NCBI RefSeq assembly: GCF_001435345.1
Contig: NZ_AZGO01000065.1
Coordinates: forward strand, 77,550-137,754
DNA from: Limosilactobacillus pontis DSM 8475
GTDB taxonomy: Bacteria > Bacillota > Bacilli > Lactobacillales > Lactobacillaceae
Reading direction: 5' to 3'
Length of the DNA: 60,205 bases
In this document: piece after piece, positions 1-9,672 of the stretch
How the letters are laid out: each line of letters starts with the position of its first letter
How positions within the stretch are numbered: the first letter of the stretch is position 1
Notes under the pieces: model-generated
Seen by the model: only the letters and a program-made list of their open reading frames with translations
Databases searched by the model: none
What the model was told of the DNA's origin: nothing
Position numbers and translations under genes: made by a program

Positions 1-3
1 AAT

Positions 4-915
4 ATGAATGAAGAACAAGCTAAACGCTATCGTCAGGCCACAACACTAATGAAGCAGGAGAAATGGGGGCGTGCTGCCGATATCCTGGATGACCTGGTCG
101 AGGAAACCGCGGATCCCGTGGCCACCCGTCAATTGGTTCGTGCCCTCGCCGCAGACCACCAGTATGTCCAGGCTTTAAGCAACGTTTTAGAGGATCCCAA
201 CTTGTTTGGTACGGACAAGGAAAGTGCCGAACTGGTGGTGCGTTTGATGGTGCAGAACCAGCGTTTCATGTTGGCCCGACTCTTCATCGCTAATGGATCA
301 GCAGAATGGCGGAACCCCCTGCTGATGATTGCCAAAGACGGCGAGCGGGCTGCTCAGGTGAAGTACCGCCAGACCATCCAGCAACGACTGAAAGAATTTT
401 ACCATCTCGGTGATGGCACCCTGCTGGAGCAGCGTCAACGCCTGATGGATGCCTATGACCTCCCACTGACCAGCTTTCTGTTGGGGACCCGCTTCGTTCT
501 CCGGGATCCCTTTGTCAACTATTTGATCAAGGCCGACATCATCGAAAGCCTGCGTCGAATCGGGGTTGATACCCAGTTGAGTTACCTTTGGATTGATAAT
601 AACGAGTACCAGGCAAACCCCGCCACGTTGCCCGACCAGGAGGCGGAGCCAGCAGTCAAGGCAGTGCGGTCGATGATTGCTAAGCGTCTGGCTGATTCGG
701 ACGCGATTCGCTACCAGATGGCGAGCCAGCAACTGGATCTGCAATTGATATTTCTTTATCCGCGGGCAGGGGAAGTGATTGCTGATCCTAACGAGTGGGC
801 GACTGTCCTGCTGGCGGCCCTTGATGGTCAGCAATTGGGGGATGCGACCCCAACGCAAAGTTGGCAGCGGCGCCTGATGAGCTTGATTTCAACCCTAGCC
901 CAAAACGATAAATAA
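4..915 (+). CDS. TPR-like helical repeat protein, function unknown
   Basis: A 303-residue soluble protein that appears all alpha-helical. The N-terminal part (residues about 5-110) has the spacing of tetratricopeptide-type helix pairs, with W21-G-R-A-A-D-I-L-D-D as the clearest repeat-like segment. No signal peptide, membrane segment or catalytic motif is visible. Proteins of this kind act as scaffolds for protein-protein contacts, but no partner can be named. It sits directly upstream of tuf, separated by about 200 bases that hold the tuf promoter, so it is probably not co-transcribed with tuf. The ATG is three bases from the window edge, so its ribosome binding site cannot be seen and an earlier start cannot be excluded. 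Confidence 0.8.
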   Translation: MNEEQAKRYRQATTLMKQEKWGRAADILDDLVEETADPVATRQLVRALAADHQYVQALSNVLEDPNLFGTDKESAELVVRLMVQNQRFMLARLFIANGSAEWRNPLLMIAKDGERAAQVKYRQTIQQRLKEFYHLGDGTLLEQRQRLMDAYDLPLTSFLLGTRFVLRDPFVNYLIKADIIESLRRIGVDTQLSYLWIDNNEYQANPATLPDQEAEPAVKAVRSMIAKRLADSDAIRYQMASQQLDLQLIFLYPRAGEVIADPNEWATVLLAALDGQQLGDATPTQSWQRRLMSLISTLAQNDK

Positions 916-1018
916 AGTTTTTCTAATTTAGGCGAAAAACATCGGCAAATTTATTTACAAACCGGAGGATAGTTGATATTATATTTAAGAATTCTTCTTC
1001 AAGCCTTTGATATAAAGC

Positions 1019-1047
1019 TTTCAATTGGCGAAAAGAAGTAGTACAAT
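1019..1047 (+). promoter_or_regulatory. Probable tuf promoter
   Basis: TTTCAA at 1019-1024 and TACAAT at 1042-1047 are separated by 17 bases, a good sigma-A arrangement. Transcription would start near 1054 and give a 70-base leader before tuf. Confidence 0.55.
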
Positions 1048-1060
1048 ATTCCCAAGGGTG

Positions 1061-1089
1061 TGTCAGTTGTTTTTCTGAAATAACTGACA
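1061..1089 (+). promoter_or_regulatory. Hairpin in the tuf leader
   Basis: TGTCAGTT (1061-1068) and AACTGACA (1082-1089) are perfect complements around a 13-base loop. There is no T-run after it, so it is not a terminator. It lies in the 5' leader of tuf and could stabilise the message or bind a regulator; its role is unknown. Confidence 0.5.
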
Positions 1090-1122
1090 TTATACTTGTA
1101 AATTAATAGGAGGTTCTCATTA

Positions 1123-2313
1123 ATGGCTGAAAAAGAACATTATGAACGTACAAAGCCCCATGTAAACATTGGTACTATTGGCCACGTTGACCATGGGAAG
1201 ACTACTTTAACTGCTGCTATCACCAAGGTACTGGCAGCCAAGGGTCTGGCAAAGGCAGAAGATTACGCTGATATCGATGCTGCTCCAGAAGAAAAGGAAC
1301 GTGGTATCACTATCAACACTGCCCACGTTGAATACGAAACTGAAAAGCGTCACTACGCACACATCGATGCGCCAGGTCACGCCGACTACGTTAAGAACAT
1401 GATCACTGGTGCTGCACAAATGGATGGTGCTATCCTGGTTGTTGCCGCTACCGATGGCCCTATGCCACAAACTCGTGAGCACATTCTTCTTGCCCGTCAA
1501 GTTGGTGTTCAATACATCGTTGTATTCCTTAACAAGACCGACTTGGTTGACGATGACGAACTGGTTGACTTGGTTGAAATGGAAGTTCGTGACCTTCTTA
1601 ACGAATACGATTTCCCTGGTGACGATGTTCCAGTTATCCGTGGTTCCGCTCTGAAGGCCCTTGAAGGTGACCCAGAACAAGAAAAGGTTATCCTTCACCT
1701 GATGGACGTTATCGATGACTACATCCCAACTCCAAAGCGTCCTACTGACAAGCCATTCATGATGCCTGTCGAAGACGTCTTCACCATTACTGGTCGTGGT
1801 ACTGTTGCTTCTGGTCGTATCGACCGTGGTACTGTTAAGATCGGTGACGAAGTTGAAATCGTTGGTTTGACTGAAGATGTTCTGAAGTCAACTGTTACCG
1901 GTCTGGAAATGTTCCACAAGACTCTTGATCTTGGTGAAGCCGGGGACAACGTTGGTGTCCTTCTTCGTGGTATTTCACACGATCAAGTACAACGTGGTCA
2001 AGTTCTTGCAGAACCAGGTTCGATCCAAACTCACAAGAACTTCAAGGGTGAAGTTTATGTTATGACCAAGGAAGAAGGGGGCCGTCACACGCCATTCTTC
2101 TCCAACTACCGTCCACAATTCTACTTCCACACCACTGATGTTACTGGTACGATTGAACTGCCAGATGGTGTAGAAATGGTTATGCCTGGTGATAACGTAA
2201 CGTTCACTGTTAACCTGCAAAAGCCAGTTGCCCTTGAAAAGGGTCTGAAGTTCACCATCCGTGAAGGTGGACACACTGTTGGTGCCGGTGTGGTATCAGA
2301 AGTGCTGGACTAA
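1123..2313 (+). CDS. tuf: Elongation factor Tu
   Basis: EF-Tu is the GTPase that carries aminoacyl-tRNA to the ribosomal A site. The 396 residues show the full fold: GTPase domain with the P-loop GHVDHGKT at 20-27, the switch II motif DAPGH near 82 and NKTD near 137, then the two beta-barrel domains ending in a conserved [10 protein letters not shown] tail. The length is normal for the family. AGGAGG lies 9 bases before the ATG. Codon use is strongly biased (GGT, CGT, AAC, GAA), as in a highly expressed gene. It is monocistronic here, between its own promoter and a terminator, and not in the str operon. Confidence 0.99.
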   Translation: MAEKEHYERTKPHVNIGTIGHVDHGKTTLTAAITKVLAAKGLAKAEDYADIDAAPEEKERGITINTAHVEYETEKRHYAHIDAPGHADYVKNMITGAAQMDGAILVVAATDGPMPQTREHILLARQVGVQYIVVFLNKTDLVDDDELVDLVEMEVRDLLNEYDFPGDDVPVIRGSALKALEGDPEQEKVILHLMDVIDDYIPTPKRPTDKPFMMPVEDVFTITGRGTVASGRIDRGTVKIGDEVEIVGLTEDVLKSTVTGLEMFHKTLDLGEAGDNVGVLLRGISHDQVQRGQVLAEPGSIQTHKNFKGEVYVMTKEEGGRHTPFFSNYRPQFYFHTTDVTGTIELPDGVEMVMPGDNVTFTVNLQKPVALEKGLKFTIREGGHTVGAGVVSEVLD

Positions 2314-2332
2314 TTTTCAATTAGGCTTTCGC

Positions 2333-2366
2333 AAAAGGAATTCGGCTTGCCGGATTCCTTTTTTGC
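2333..2366 (+). terminator. Rho-independent terminator of tuf
   Basis: AAGGAATTCGG, a four-base loop and CCGGATTCCTT form a stem with one mismatch, followed directly by a T-run. Confidence 0.85.
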
Positions 2367-2495
2367 TTTAAAAAAGCCCGTGATGTCTGGCAATTGGTTG
2401 CAATTGCGTGACAGCTACGGTAAACTAGTAAAGTATGTAAAGACCAACCTATTAAATAGGAATGGTCAAATTGATTTGTTATTGGAGGAAATAAA

Positions 2496-3809
2496 ATGTC
2501 AGCAAAATGGGAACGCGATAGCGATGCCAGCAAAGGTACATTGACATTTGATATCGATGTAGACACTATTAAGAAGGGGATCGACGAAGCCTTCGTTGAA
2601 ACCCGGAAGAAGATCACGGTGCCAGGTTTCCGTAAGGGCCGTGTTCCACGCCAAATCTTCAACCAGATGTATGGTGAAGAATCACTCTACCAAGACGCCT
2701 TGAACAAGGTTCTGCCAGACGCATACAGCGCTGCAGTTAAGGAAACTAAGATCCAACCTGTTGCTCAACCACAAATTGAAATCAAGAGCATGGAAAAGGG
2801 CCAACCTTGGACGTTGACGGCAACTGTTGATGTTATGCCAGAAGTTAAGCTGGGTGACTACAAGGGGATGGAAGTTCCTGAACAAGACACCACGGTTTCC
2901 GATGCCGACGTTGACTCTGAATTGGAAAAGAAGCGTCAACAGCAAGCTGAACTGGTTCTCAAGGAAGATAAGCCAGCCGAAAAGGGTGACACGGTTGTTA
3001 TCGACTACGAAGGTAGTGTCGATGGCAAGAAGTTCGACGGCGGTTCCGCTGACAACTACTCCCTTGAACTGGGCTCCGGTTCATTCATCCCAGGTTTTGA
3101 AGACCAGCTAATCGGCCACAACTCCGGTGATGATGTGGACGTTAAGGTTACCTTCCCAGAGGACTACCACGCCAAGAACCTGGCTGGTAAGGATGCCGAC
3201 TTCAAGGTTAAGATCCACGAAATTAAGGAAAAGCAACTTCCTGAATTGGATGATGACTTTGCCAAGGACGTCGACGAAGACGTTGACACCCTCGACGAAC
3301 TGAAGGACAAGACCAAGAAGCAGTTGCAAGAAGACAAGGACAACCAAGCCAAGGCAGCCATTGAAGATGCTGCTATTGAAAAGGCCGTTGCCAACGCTGA
3401 AATCCAGGCCATCCCACAAGCAATGTTGGATGATGATACTAACCGTCAGATGCAACAATACCTTGCTGGAATGCAACAACAGGGGATCAGCCCACAAATG
3501 TACTTCCAGATCACTGGTACCAAGGAAGACGACCTGAAGAAGCAATTCGCCAACGATGCTGAACAACGGGTTAAGACTAACCTGGTTCTGGAAGCCATCG
3601 TTGATGATGCTAAGCTGGAAGCTAGCGACGACGAGATCAAGAAGGAAATCGCCGACCTGGCAAAGCAATACGGCATGAAGGAAGACGCCGTTGAAAAGGC
3701 ACTGTCCAAGGACATGCTTTCTCATGACATCAAGATCAAGAAGGCCGTTGACTTAGTTGCCGATTCAGCAAAGCAGGTTAAGGAAGACGATAAGAAGTCC
3801 AATAAGTAA
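2496..3809 (+). CDS. tig: Trigger factor, ribosome-associated chaperone
   Basis: Trigger factor binds ribosomal protein uL23 at the exit tunnel and shields nascent chains; it also has a peptidyl-prolyl isomerase (FKBP-type) domain. The 437 residues contain the ribosome-binding signature [13 protein letters not shown] near residues 44-56, the FKBP domain around 150-245 ([20 protein letters not shown]) and a helical, charged C-terminal chaperone domain. The start ATG follows TTGGAGG by 7 bases. It is flanked by its own upstream region and a strong terminator, so it is probably a single-gene unit. clpX follows, as in Bacillus. Confidence 0.98.
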   Translation: MSAKWERDSDASKGTLTFDIDVDTIKKGIDEAFVETRKKITVPGFRKGRVPRQIFNQMYGEESLYQDALNKVLPDAYSAAVKETKIQPVAQPQIEIKSMEKGQPWTLTATVDVMPEVKLGDYKGMEVPEQDTTVSDADVDSELEKKRQQQAELVLKEDKPAEKGDTVVIDYEGSVDGKKFDGGSADNYSLELGSGSFIPGFEDQLIGHNSGDDVDVKVTFPEDYHAKNLAGKDADFKVKIHEIKEKQLPELDDDFAKDVDEDVDTLDELKDKTKKQLQEDKDNQAKAAIEDAAIEKAVANAEIQAIPQAMLDDDTNRQMQQYLAGMQQQGISPQMYFQITGTKEDDLKKQFANDAEQRVKTNLVLEAIVDDAKLEASDDEIKKEIADLAKQYGMKEDAVEKALSKDMLSHDIKIKKAVDLVADSAKQVKEDDKKSNK

Positions 3810-3831
3810 TCCTTAGCTTCTGTCACAGCTG

Positions 3832-3865
3832 AAGTGTCCAATCAATTATGATTGGACACTTTTTG
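3832..3865 (+). terminator. Rho-independent terminator of tig
   Basis: AAGTGTCCAATCA and TGATTGGACACTT are perfect 13-base complements around a 4-base loop, followed by TTTT. Confidence 0.9.
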
Positions 3866-3944
3866 TTTAGCTGGGAACCACTTTGTTCGAAATTACGGAC
3901 TAATTTTGTTATGATTATTTCAGAACTTTAGAGGAGGTTTCTTA

Positions 3945-5198
3945 ATGTTTGAAGATACCAGTGGAATGGATTCGATTCACTGCTCGTTTTGTGGCAAGTC
4001 CCAAAACGAGGTGAAGAAGATCGTTGCCGGTCCGGGTGTGTACATCTGTAACGAATGTGTTGACCTTTGCAAGCAGATCATTGACCAGGAACTGGCCGAT
4101 GACCAGGCGGACACGGACTTTCGGGTGCCGACCCCGGAAGAAATTGTCAAGGACCTCGATGATTACGTCATCGGGCAAAGCGACGCCAAGAAGACCCTGG
4201 CGGTGGCCGTCTACAACCACTATAAGCGGGTTAACGCCATGATGGATGGTGATAACAACGATACCGAACTTCAAAAGAGTAACATTGCGGTGATTGGGCC
4301 AACCGGTTCGGGAAAGACCTACCTGGCTCAGTCGCTAGCACGGATTTTGAACGTGCCGTTTGCAATCGCCGACGCCACCACCCTGACCGAGGCCGGCTAC
4401 GTCGGTGAGGACGTGGAAAATATCATCCTGAAGCTTCTCCAGGCTGCCAACTTTGACGTGGAGCGGGCCGAGAAGGGAATCATCTACATCGACGAAATCG
4501 ACAAGATCGCTAAGAAGGCGGAGAACGTCTCGATCACCCGGGATGTCTCCGGTGAAGGGGTTCAGCAGGCCCTGCTGAAGATCCTGGAAGGGACCATTGC
4601 CAATGTACCACCGCAGGGCGGTCGGAAACACCCGCAGCAGGAATTTATCCAGGTGGATACCAGTAATATTCTCTTTATCGTCGGGGGAGCCTTCGACGGG
4701 ATCGAGACAATTGTTAAAGAGCGGCTTGGTGAGAAGACGATTGGGTTTGGGACCGACTCCAACGAGGCCAACAACGTTACCGAGAAAAGCATTCTCCAGC
4801 ACGTCATCCCCGAGGACCTGCTCAAGTTTGGGCTGATCCCCGAGTTTATCGGCCGGTTACCGGTGATGACCGCCCTAGAGAAGCTGGATGAACACGACCT
4901 GGTTCGGATCTTGACGGAACCGAAGAACGCCCTGGTTAAGCAGTACCAGGAGTTGATCCGTCTGGACGGCAGTAAGCTTACCTTCACTGAAGGCGCACTG
5001 AAGGCGATGGCCCAGCAAGCCATTGCCCGTAACACCGGTGCTCGTGGCCTGCGTTCCATCATTGAAGGGGTTATGCGGGACGTCATGTTTGAACTGCCGA
5101 GCCGCGAGGACGTGGCTGAGGTGGTCATCGACAAGCGTTGCGTCACCAACCACAAGGAGCCCCGCTACGTGATGAAGTCAGCCAAGCAGGCAAAGTGA
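3945..5198 (+). CDS. clpX: ATP-dependent Clp protease ATP-binding subunit ClpX
   Basis: ClpX is the hexameric AAA+ unfoldase that feeds substrates into ClpP. The 417 residues begin with the C4 zinc-binding domain (C13, C16, C35, C38), followed by the AAA+ module: Walker A GPTGSGKT at about 118-125, Walker [11 protein letters not shown] near 182, and the pore loop GYVGEDVE. The RKH-type pore motif and the ClpP-docking IGF loop (KTIGFG near 265) are present. GAGGAGG precedes the ATG. It is followed after 10 bases by engB, the usual neighbour in Firmicutes, so the two are probably one transcript. Confidence 0.98.
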   Translation: MFEDTSGMDSIHCSFCGKSQNEVKKIVAGPGVYICNECVDLCKQIIDQELADDQADTDFRVPTPEEIVKDLDDYVIGQSDAKKTLAVAVYNHYKRVNAMMDGDNNDTELQKSNIAVIGPTGSGKTYLAQSLARILNVPFAIADATTLTEAGYVGEDVENIILKLLQAANFDVERAEKGIIYIDEIDKIAKKAENVSITRDVSGEGVQQALLKILEGTIANVPPQGGRKHPQQEFIQVDTSNILFIVGGAFDGIETIVKERLGEKTIGFGTDSNEANNVTEKSILQHVIPEDLLKFGLIPEFIGRLPVMTALEKLDEHDLVRILTEPKNALVKQYQELIRLDGSKLTFTEGALKAMAQQAIARNTGARGLRSIIEGVMRDVMFELPSREDVAEVVIDKRCVTNHKEPRYVMKSAKQAK

Positions 5199-5208
5199 GG
5201 GATCTCAG

Positions 5209-5799
5209 ATGGAAGTGCATAACGTTAACCTGACCATCAGTGCAGTAGCTGCTGACCAGTACCCGAAGACCGACTATCCAGAGATTGCCCTAGTGGGGCG
5301 CTCCAACGTCGGTAAGTCATCGCTGACTAACGTTCTGATCAACCGGCGAAATTTTGCGCATACGTCCAGTCAGCCGGGGAAGACGCAGACCCTGAATTTC
5401 TATGATGTTGAAGACCGGTTCTACTTTGTCGACGTGCCGGGATATGGATACGCCAAGGTCTCCAAGAAGGAGCGCGAGCGGTTTGGCCAAATGATCGAAC
5501 AGTACCTGACCCAGCGGGAACAATTGTGTGGGGTTATTCAGCTGGTGGATGCCCGCCATGTACCCACGGCTGATGACGTTTCAATGTATGAGTGGCTAGA
5601 CTTTTACCACATCCCAATCCTGGTGGTGGCGACCAAGTGTGATAAGGTTAAGTCCAACGTTTGGAATCGCCAGGAGAGTCAGATTCGCAAGCGTCTAGGG
5701 ATGGCTCCCGGGGCACCACTCATTCTTTTCTCGGCAACCACCAAGCATGGCAAGGATCAGGTATGGCAATGGATTGATAAACAGACGGGGATGAACTAA
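5209..5799 (+). CDS. engB: Ribosome biogenesis GTP-binding protein EngB (YsxC)
   Basis: EngB is an essential small GTPase needed for assembly of the large ribosomal subunit. The 196 residues carry G1 GRSNVGKSS at about 30-38, G3 DVPGYG near 75-80, G4 TKCDK near 144 and G5 FSATTKHG near 173. The start follows GAGGG with suitable spacing. It lies 10 bases after clpX and abuts the next gene (stop TAA directly followed by GTG), so clpX-engB-mazG-like forms a compact operon. Confidence 0.97.
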   Translation: MEVHNVNLTISAVAADQYPKTDYPEIALVGRSNVGKSSLTNVLINRRNFAHTSSQPGKTQTLNFYDVEDRFYFVDVPGYGYAKVSKKERERFGQMIEQYLTQREQLCGVIQLVDARHVPTADDVSMYEWLDFYHIPILVVATKCDKVKSNVWNRQESQIRKRLGMAPGAPLILFSATTKHGKDQVWQWIDKQTGMN

Positions 5800-6093
5800 G
5801 TGGAGTTTAATGATTACCAAAAGGCAGCGAAGCGTACCCTCTATGGGAACGAACAGGTACTGACCAATTGTGCCCTCGGCCTGGCCGGTGAGGCGGGCCA
5901 GGTGGTCGACCTGGTGAAGAATTATACCTTCCGCAGTAAGCAACTGGACCGGCAGGAGCTAATTCACGAGATGGGTGACGTCCTCTGGTACTTATCACAG
6001 ATTGCGGAATGGGCTGACATTCCCTTTGATGAGGTTGCCAAGGCTAATATTGATGAGCTGAACCGGCGCTACCCAACCGGTTTCAAGAAGTAG
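5800..6093 (+). CDS. MazG-like nucleotide pyrophosphohydrolase domain protein
   Basis: A 97-residue single-domain protein of the all-alpha NTP pyrophosphohydrolase (MazG-like) superfamily, which hydrolyses (d)NTPs to monophosphates, often as a house-cleaning function. The second metal-binding motif is intact (EMGDVLWYL near residues 61-69, ExxD). In the first motif the expected ExxE reads EAGQ (LAGEAGQVVD near 28-37), so one predicted metal ligand is Gln. Activity is therefore uncertain. The GTG start touches the stop of engB, indicating translational coupling. The convergent small gene on the other strand shares its terminator. Confidence 0.8.
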   Translation: MEFNDYQKAAKRTLYGNEQVLTNCALGLAGEAGQVVDLVKNYTFRSKQLDRQELIHEMGDVLWYLSQIAEWADIPFDEVAKANIDELNRRYPTGFKK

Positions 6094-6095
6094 TA

Positions 6096-6162
6096 AAAAA
6101 TGCGGAAACGACGATGCAGCGCCTGGTGCGCCGTGATATGCTTCAGTCATTTCCGCATTTTT
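6096..6162. terminator. Bidirectional terminator with a large loop
   Basis: AAAAATGCGGAAA (6096-6108) and TTTCCGCATTTTT (6150-6162) are perfect complements, flanked by A-runs and T-runs on the two sides, so either strand can use it. The 41-base interior holds a smaller GC-rich hairpin. Confidence 0.7.
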
Positions 6163-6163
6163 A

Positions 6164-6313
6164 TTATTTTGTCTTTTTGGTGGCATCTTTACCAGCCTTG
6201 TCTGGATCTTTTTTATCAGCTGGCTTCTTCTTCAGTGGCTTGGTTCGGGGATCAACGGCGAACTGGTCGAAGAGCTTGTCGAGCTGCTGGCTGCGACGTG
6301 TTACGAGTCCCAT
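6164..6313 (-). CDS. Small basic protein of the SPJ_0845 type
   Basis: A 49-residue reading frame on the reverse strand that begins MGLVTRRSQQLDKLFDQF and then becomes a Lys/Asp/Pro-rich, probably disordered tail. The N-terminal pattern resembles the small SPJ_0845-family proteins of streptococci and lactobacilli (recognition from memory), whose function is unknown. Two ATGs are possible, at 6319 and 6313. AGGAG lies 8 bases before the second and only 2 before the first, so 6313 is preferred. Its terminator is the shared hairpin downstream. Possible promoter on the reverse strand: TTGGAC, 18 bases, then TAGCAT preceded by TGC. Confidence 0.72.
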   Translation of the reverse strand: MGLVTRRSQQLDKLFDQFAVDPRTKPLKKKPADKKDPDKAGKDATKKTK

Positions 6314-6391
6314 CTTCATCGCTCCTTTAGTGTTTTACCAAAATGCTAGCATAAACCGGCCGACTTGTCCAAACAGCTGCCAGCACATTCA

Positions 6392-6421
6392 TTGCCTTTT
6401 CGGCGGATTTTAATCTATAAT
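6392..6421 (+). promoter_or_regulatory. Probable uvrC promoter
   Basis: TTGCCT (6392-6397), an 18-base spacer and a perfect TATAAT (6416-6421), about 30 bases upstream of the start. No LexA box is seen near it. Confidence 0.6.
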
Positions 6422-6453
6422 ATTATGATTAGCAAGTTGATCGGAGGGTTATG

Positions 6454-8265
6454 ATGGCAAGTGAATACCTTGAACATAAGCTAGCGTTGCTACCGGATAA
6501 GCCCGGCTGCTACCTGATGAAGAATATCAACGGCCAGATCATCTACGTCGGTAAGGCCAAGAACCTGAAGAACCGGGTCCGTTCCTACTTCAAGAGTAGC
6601 CATACCGGGAAAGTGGCCAAGATGGTCTCGGAGGTGGCCGATTTTGAGACGATCATCACCTCCACCAACAAGGAGTCCCTTCTGCTGGAGATCACGTTGA
6701 TCCAGAAACACCAACCCTATTTCAATATCAAGCTGAAGCGGGGGACGGGCTACCCCTACATCAAGATCACCAACGAACGGGACCCACAGACGATGATCAC
6801 TGGGAAGATTAAGAAGGACGGGGCCTACTACTTTGGTCCCTACCCGAACGTCTACGCGGCTGAGGAGACCCTCCACTTCATCCAGAAGGTCTACCCCCTG
6901 CGCCGCTGTCACGGCTACCAGGGCCGGCCATGCCTTTATTACCACATGGGCCAGTGCCTGGGAGCGTGCTTCAAGCAGGTACCAGGGGAGGAGTACGCCC
7001 GGCAGATTCACCGCATCAAGTCCTTCTTAAACGGGAACACGGCGGCGGTCAAGCGGCAGTTGACGGCCCGGATGCAGAAGGCTGCGGCAGCTCTGGAGTA
7101 CGAGCGGGCGGCTGAGATCCGCGACCAGCTCCACTACATTGAGGTGACGGTTGAAAAACAGAAGATTATTTCCAATGACAAGACACCGCGGGACCTCTTT
7201 AACTTCTACATGGACAAGGGCTGGCTGTCGATCCAAGTTTTCTTCATCCGTCAGGCGCGGTTGATGAAGCGGGAGAAGCGTCTTTTCCCGATTGTCGATA
7301 CCGCCGTTGAGGAGATGACCAGCTTCATCCTCCAGTTCTACAACCGGCGTAACAACATCCGACCCCGGGAGATCCTCCTGCCGGCGGGCCTGCCCAACCA
7401 GGAGATTAGTGAGATCCTGGGTATTCCGGTCCGAACACCGGAACGGGGGGAGAAGCGCGACCTGATGGAGATGGCCGCCGAAAATGCCCGGCTGACCCTC
7501 GACGAGAAGTTCCGCCTGCTGGAGATGGACCAGAGTAAGACTACCGGGGCGATGAAGGAGATTACCGACGCCCTGGGGCTACCGGCGGGGCATAAGATCG
7601 AGGCCTTTGACCACTCCCACATCCAGGGAGCCGATCCGGTCAGCGCGATGGTTGTTTTTGTTGACGGTGAGCCCGCCAAGAAGCTTTACCGCAAGTACAA
7701 GCTCCAGACGGTGATCGACCACGCCGATGAGGCGGCCAGCACCCGGGAGGTCATCCGCCGACGTTATTCGCGCCTGTTGAAGGAAAACAAGCCGATGCCG
7801 GATATGATCTTCATGGACGGGGGCGAGATCCAGATGAACGCCGTCAAGGACGTCCTGGAGAACGAGCTTGGCCTGGATATTCCGGTGGTTGGGATGGTCA
7901 AAAACGACAAGCACAAGACCGCCGACCTGCTCTTCGGTGATCAGGACCAGCACGTTAACCTTGACCCGCGCAGTCAGGGCTTTTACCTGGTCCAGCGGAT
8001 TCAAGACGAGGTCCACCGCTTTGCGATTACCTTCCACCGGCGGGTCCACACCCGGCATTCCCTGAGTTCCCGCCTGGACGAGATTAAGGGGGTCGGGCCA
8101 CGGACCAGGACCAAGCTGCTCAAGCAGTATGGTTCGATCACCAAGATTGCCCAGGCCTCGGTGGATGACATCCACGCCCTGGGGATTAACCGATCGACCG
8201 CCCAGCTGATCAAGCTTTCCCTGCAGAAAAATGCGGCGGTCGCCAAGGGAAGCAGTCACAATTGA
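6454..8265 (+). CDS. uvrC: UvrABC excinuclease subunit C
   Basis: UvrC makes both incisions around a bulky DNA lesion after UvrB loading. In 603 residues it has the N-terminal GIY-YIG nuclease (PGCYLMKN...IIYVGKAKNLKNRV, residues about 15-40), a cysteine-rich stretch near 150-175, the UVR motif near 205-235 (EYERAAEIRDQL), the RNase H-like second nuclease (KIEAFDHSHIQG, DGG) and C-terminal tandem helix-hairpin-helix motifs. Two adjacent ATGs exist, at 6451 and 6454. The GGAGGG spacing (6 bases) favours 6454. It stands alone between a small reverse gene and obgE. Confidence 0.97.
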   Translation: MASEYLEHKLALLPDKPGCYLMKNINGQIIYVGKAKNLKNRVRSYFKSSHTGKVAKMVSEVADFETIITSTNKESLLLEITLIQKHQPYFNIKLKRGTGYPYIKITNERDPQTMITGKIKKDGAYYFGPYPNVYAAEETLHFIQKVYPLRRCHGYQGRPCLYYHMGQCLGACFKQVPGEEYARQIHRIKSFLNGNTAAVKRQLTARMQKAAAALEYERAAEIRDQLHYIEVTVEKQKIISNDKTPRDLFNFYMDKGWLSIQVFFIRQARLMKREKRLFPIVDTAVEEMTSFILQFYNRRNNIRPREILLPAGLPNQEISEILGIPVRTPERGEKRDLMEMAAENARLTLDEKFRLLEMDQSKTTGAMKEITDALGLPAGHKIEAFDHSHIQGADPVSAMVVFVDGEPAKKLYRKYKLQTVIDHADEAASTREVIRRRYSRLLKENKPMPDMIFMDGGEIQMNAVKDVLENELGLDIPVVGMVKNDKHKTADLLFGDQDQHVNLDPRSQGFYLVQRIQDEVHRFAITFHRRVHTRHSLSSRLDEIKGVGPRTRTKLLKQYGSITKIAQASVDDIHALGINRSTAQLIKLSLQKNAAVAKGSSHN

Positions 8266-8267
8266 TT

Positions 8268-8296
8268 TTGACGCCTTACTGATTTTCCAATATACT
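8268..8296 (+). promoter_or_regulatory. Promoter of obgE
   Basis: TTGACG (8268-8273), a 17-base spacer and TATACT (8291-8296), 35 bases before the obgE start. Close to the sigma-A consensus. Confidence 0.7.
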
Positions 8297-8330
8297 AATA
8301 AGGAATAACGATAGAACGGAGACAAATCGT

Positions 8331-9644
8331 ATGAACACGTTTGTAGATCAGATTAAAATCGAGGTGCACGCTGGCAAGGGTGGCGATGGCATGGTTGCCT
8401 TCCGGCGTGAGAAGTATGTTCCAAACGGGGGACCCGCCGGGGGTGATGGCGGCCGTGGTGGCAGCATTATCCTGAAGGTCGACGAGGGCTTGCGGACGTT
8501 GATGGACTTTCGCTACCACCGGATCTTCAAGGCGAAGAACGGTGGCAACGGGATGAACAAGCAGATGACCGGGCCCAGTGCCGCCGATACGGTGATTGCG
8601 GTACCCCAGGGAACAACGGTTCGTGACCTCGATACTGGGGAGATTATCGGTGACCTGGTAGAGAAGGGCCAGGAACTGGTCGTTGCTCGTGGTGGTCGTG
8701 GTGGTCGTGGCAACATTCACTTTGCTAGTGCCAAAAATCCGGCACCCGAGATTGCCGAAAACGGTGAGCCTGGTGAGGACCACTACCTGGAGCTCGAATT
8801 GAAGATGCTGGCTGACGTCGGCCTGATCGGCTTCCCGTCGGTTGGGAAGTCGACGCTCTTGTCAGTAGTGACGGGGGCCAAGCCAAAGATCGCGGCCTAT
8901 GAGTTCACCACCCTGGTACCCAACTTGGGGATGGTGATGCTGCCAGACGGTCGTGACTTTGCCATGGCTGATATGCCCGGCCTGATTGAGGGGGCCGCCA
9001 AGGGGGTCGGTCTCGGCCTGAAGTTTCTTCGTCACATCGAGCGGACCCGGGTCCTCCTTCACCTAGTTGATATGAGCAGTGAGGATCCCGAGCAGGCTAT
9101 CCAGCGCTACCGGCAGATCAACCATGAATTGGCTAACTACGATCCGGAGCTCCTCAAGCGGCCGCAGATCGTGGTGGCCACCAAGATGGACATGCCCAAT
9201 GCCAACGATAACTTAGAACACTTCAAGCGGGAACTGGCCGCCGACGACACCCTTGAGCAGACACCACGGGTCTTCCCAATCTCGGCGGTAACCCACCAGG
9301 GGGTCCAACAGCTGATGCAACTGACGGCCGACCTGCTCGATAAGACACCGGCTTTCGACAGTGAGAGTCACGACGAGCAGCTGGTTGCCGAGTACAAGGC
9401 GGCCGCACCGGACAAGGAAACGGCTGACTTCACCATCAGCCGGGATGAGGACGGTACTTGGGTTCTCGGGGGAGCCAAGCTACTGCGACTCTTTGATATG
9501 ACCGACCTGACCCATGAGCAGAGTCAGCTTCGTTTTGCCCGTCAGCTACGGACGATGGGTATTGACGATGCCTTGCGGGCCAAGGGAATCAAGGATGGCG
9601 ACCTGGTTCGAATCAAGAAGTTCGTCTTTGAATTCGTACAATAA
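8331..9644 (+). CDS. obgE: GTPase ObgE/CgtA
   Basis: Obg is a ribosome-associated GTPase involved in 50S assembly and stress signalling. The 437 residues show the glycine-rich Obg fold (residues 1-158, with GGRGGRGN repeats), the G domain with GFPSVGKST near 165-173, DMPGLIEGA near 212 and TKMD near 285, and a C-terminal OCT domain of about 75 residues ([15 protein letters not shown]). The start is supported by a purine-rich region (GGAGAC) upstream. It is the first gene of a probable run obgE-rnz-SDR. Confidence 0.98.
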   Translation: MNTFVDQIKIEVHAGKGGDGMVAFRREKYVPNGGPAGGDGGRGGSIILKVDEGLRTLMDFRYHRIFKAKNGGNGMNKQMTGPSAADTVIAVPQGTTVRDLDTGEIIGDLVEKGQELVVARGGRGGRGNIHFASAKNPAPEIAENGEPGEDHYLELELKMLADVGLIGFPSVGKSTLLSVVTGAKPKIAAYEFTTLVPNLGMVMLPDGRDFAMADMPGLIEGAAKGVGLGLKFLRHIERTRVLLHLVDMSSEDPEQAIQRYRQINHELANYDPELLKRPQIVVATKMDMPNANDNLEHFKRELAADDTLEQTPRVFPISAVTHQGVQQLMQLTADLLDKTPAFDSESHDEQLVAEYKAAAPDKETADFTISRDEDGTWVLGGAKLLRLFDMTDLTHEQSQLRFARQLRTMGIDDALRAKGIKDGDLVRIKKFVFEFVQ

Positions 9645-9672
9645 AGTTTTTTAGAAGGTAGGAAATAAAACC

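Noticed and set aside
6100-6413. Two overlapping forward-strand frames after the MazG-like gene
   Set aside because: They are antisense to the small reverse gene with a good start site, and their Trp/Ser/Phe-rich proteins look unnatural.
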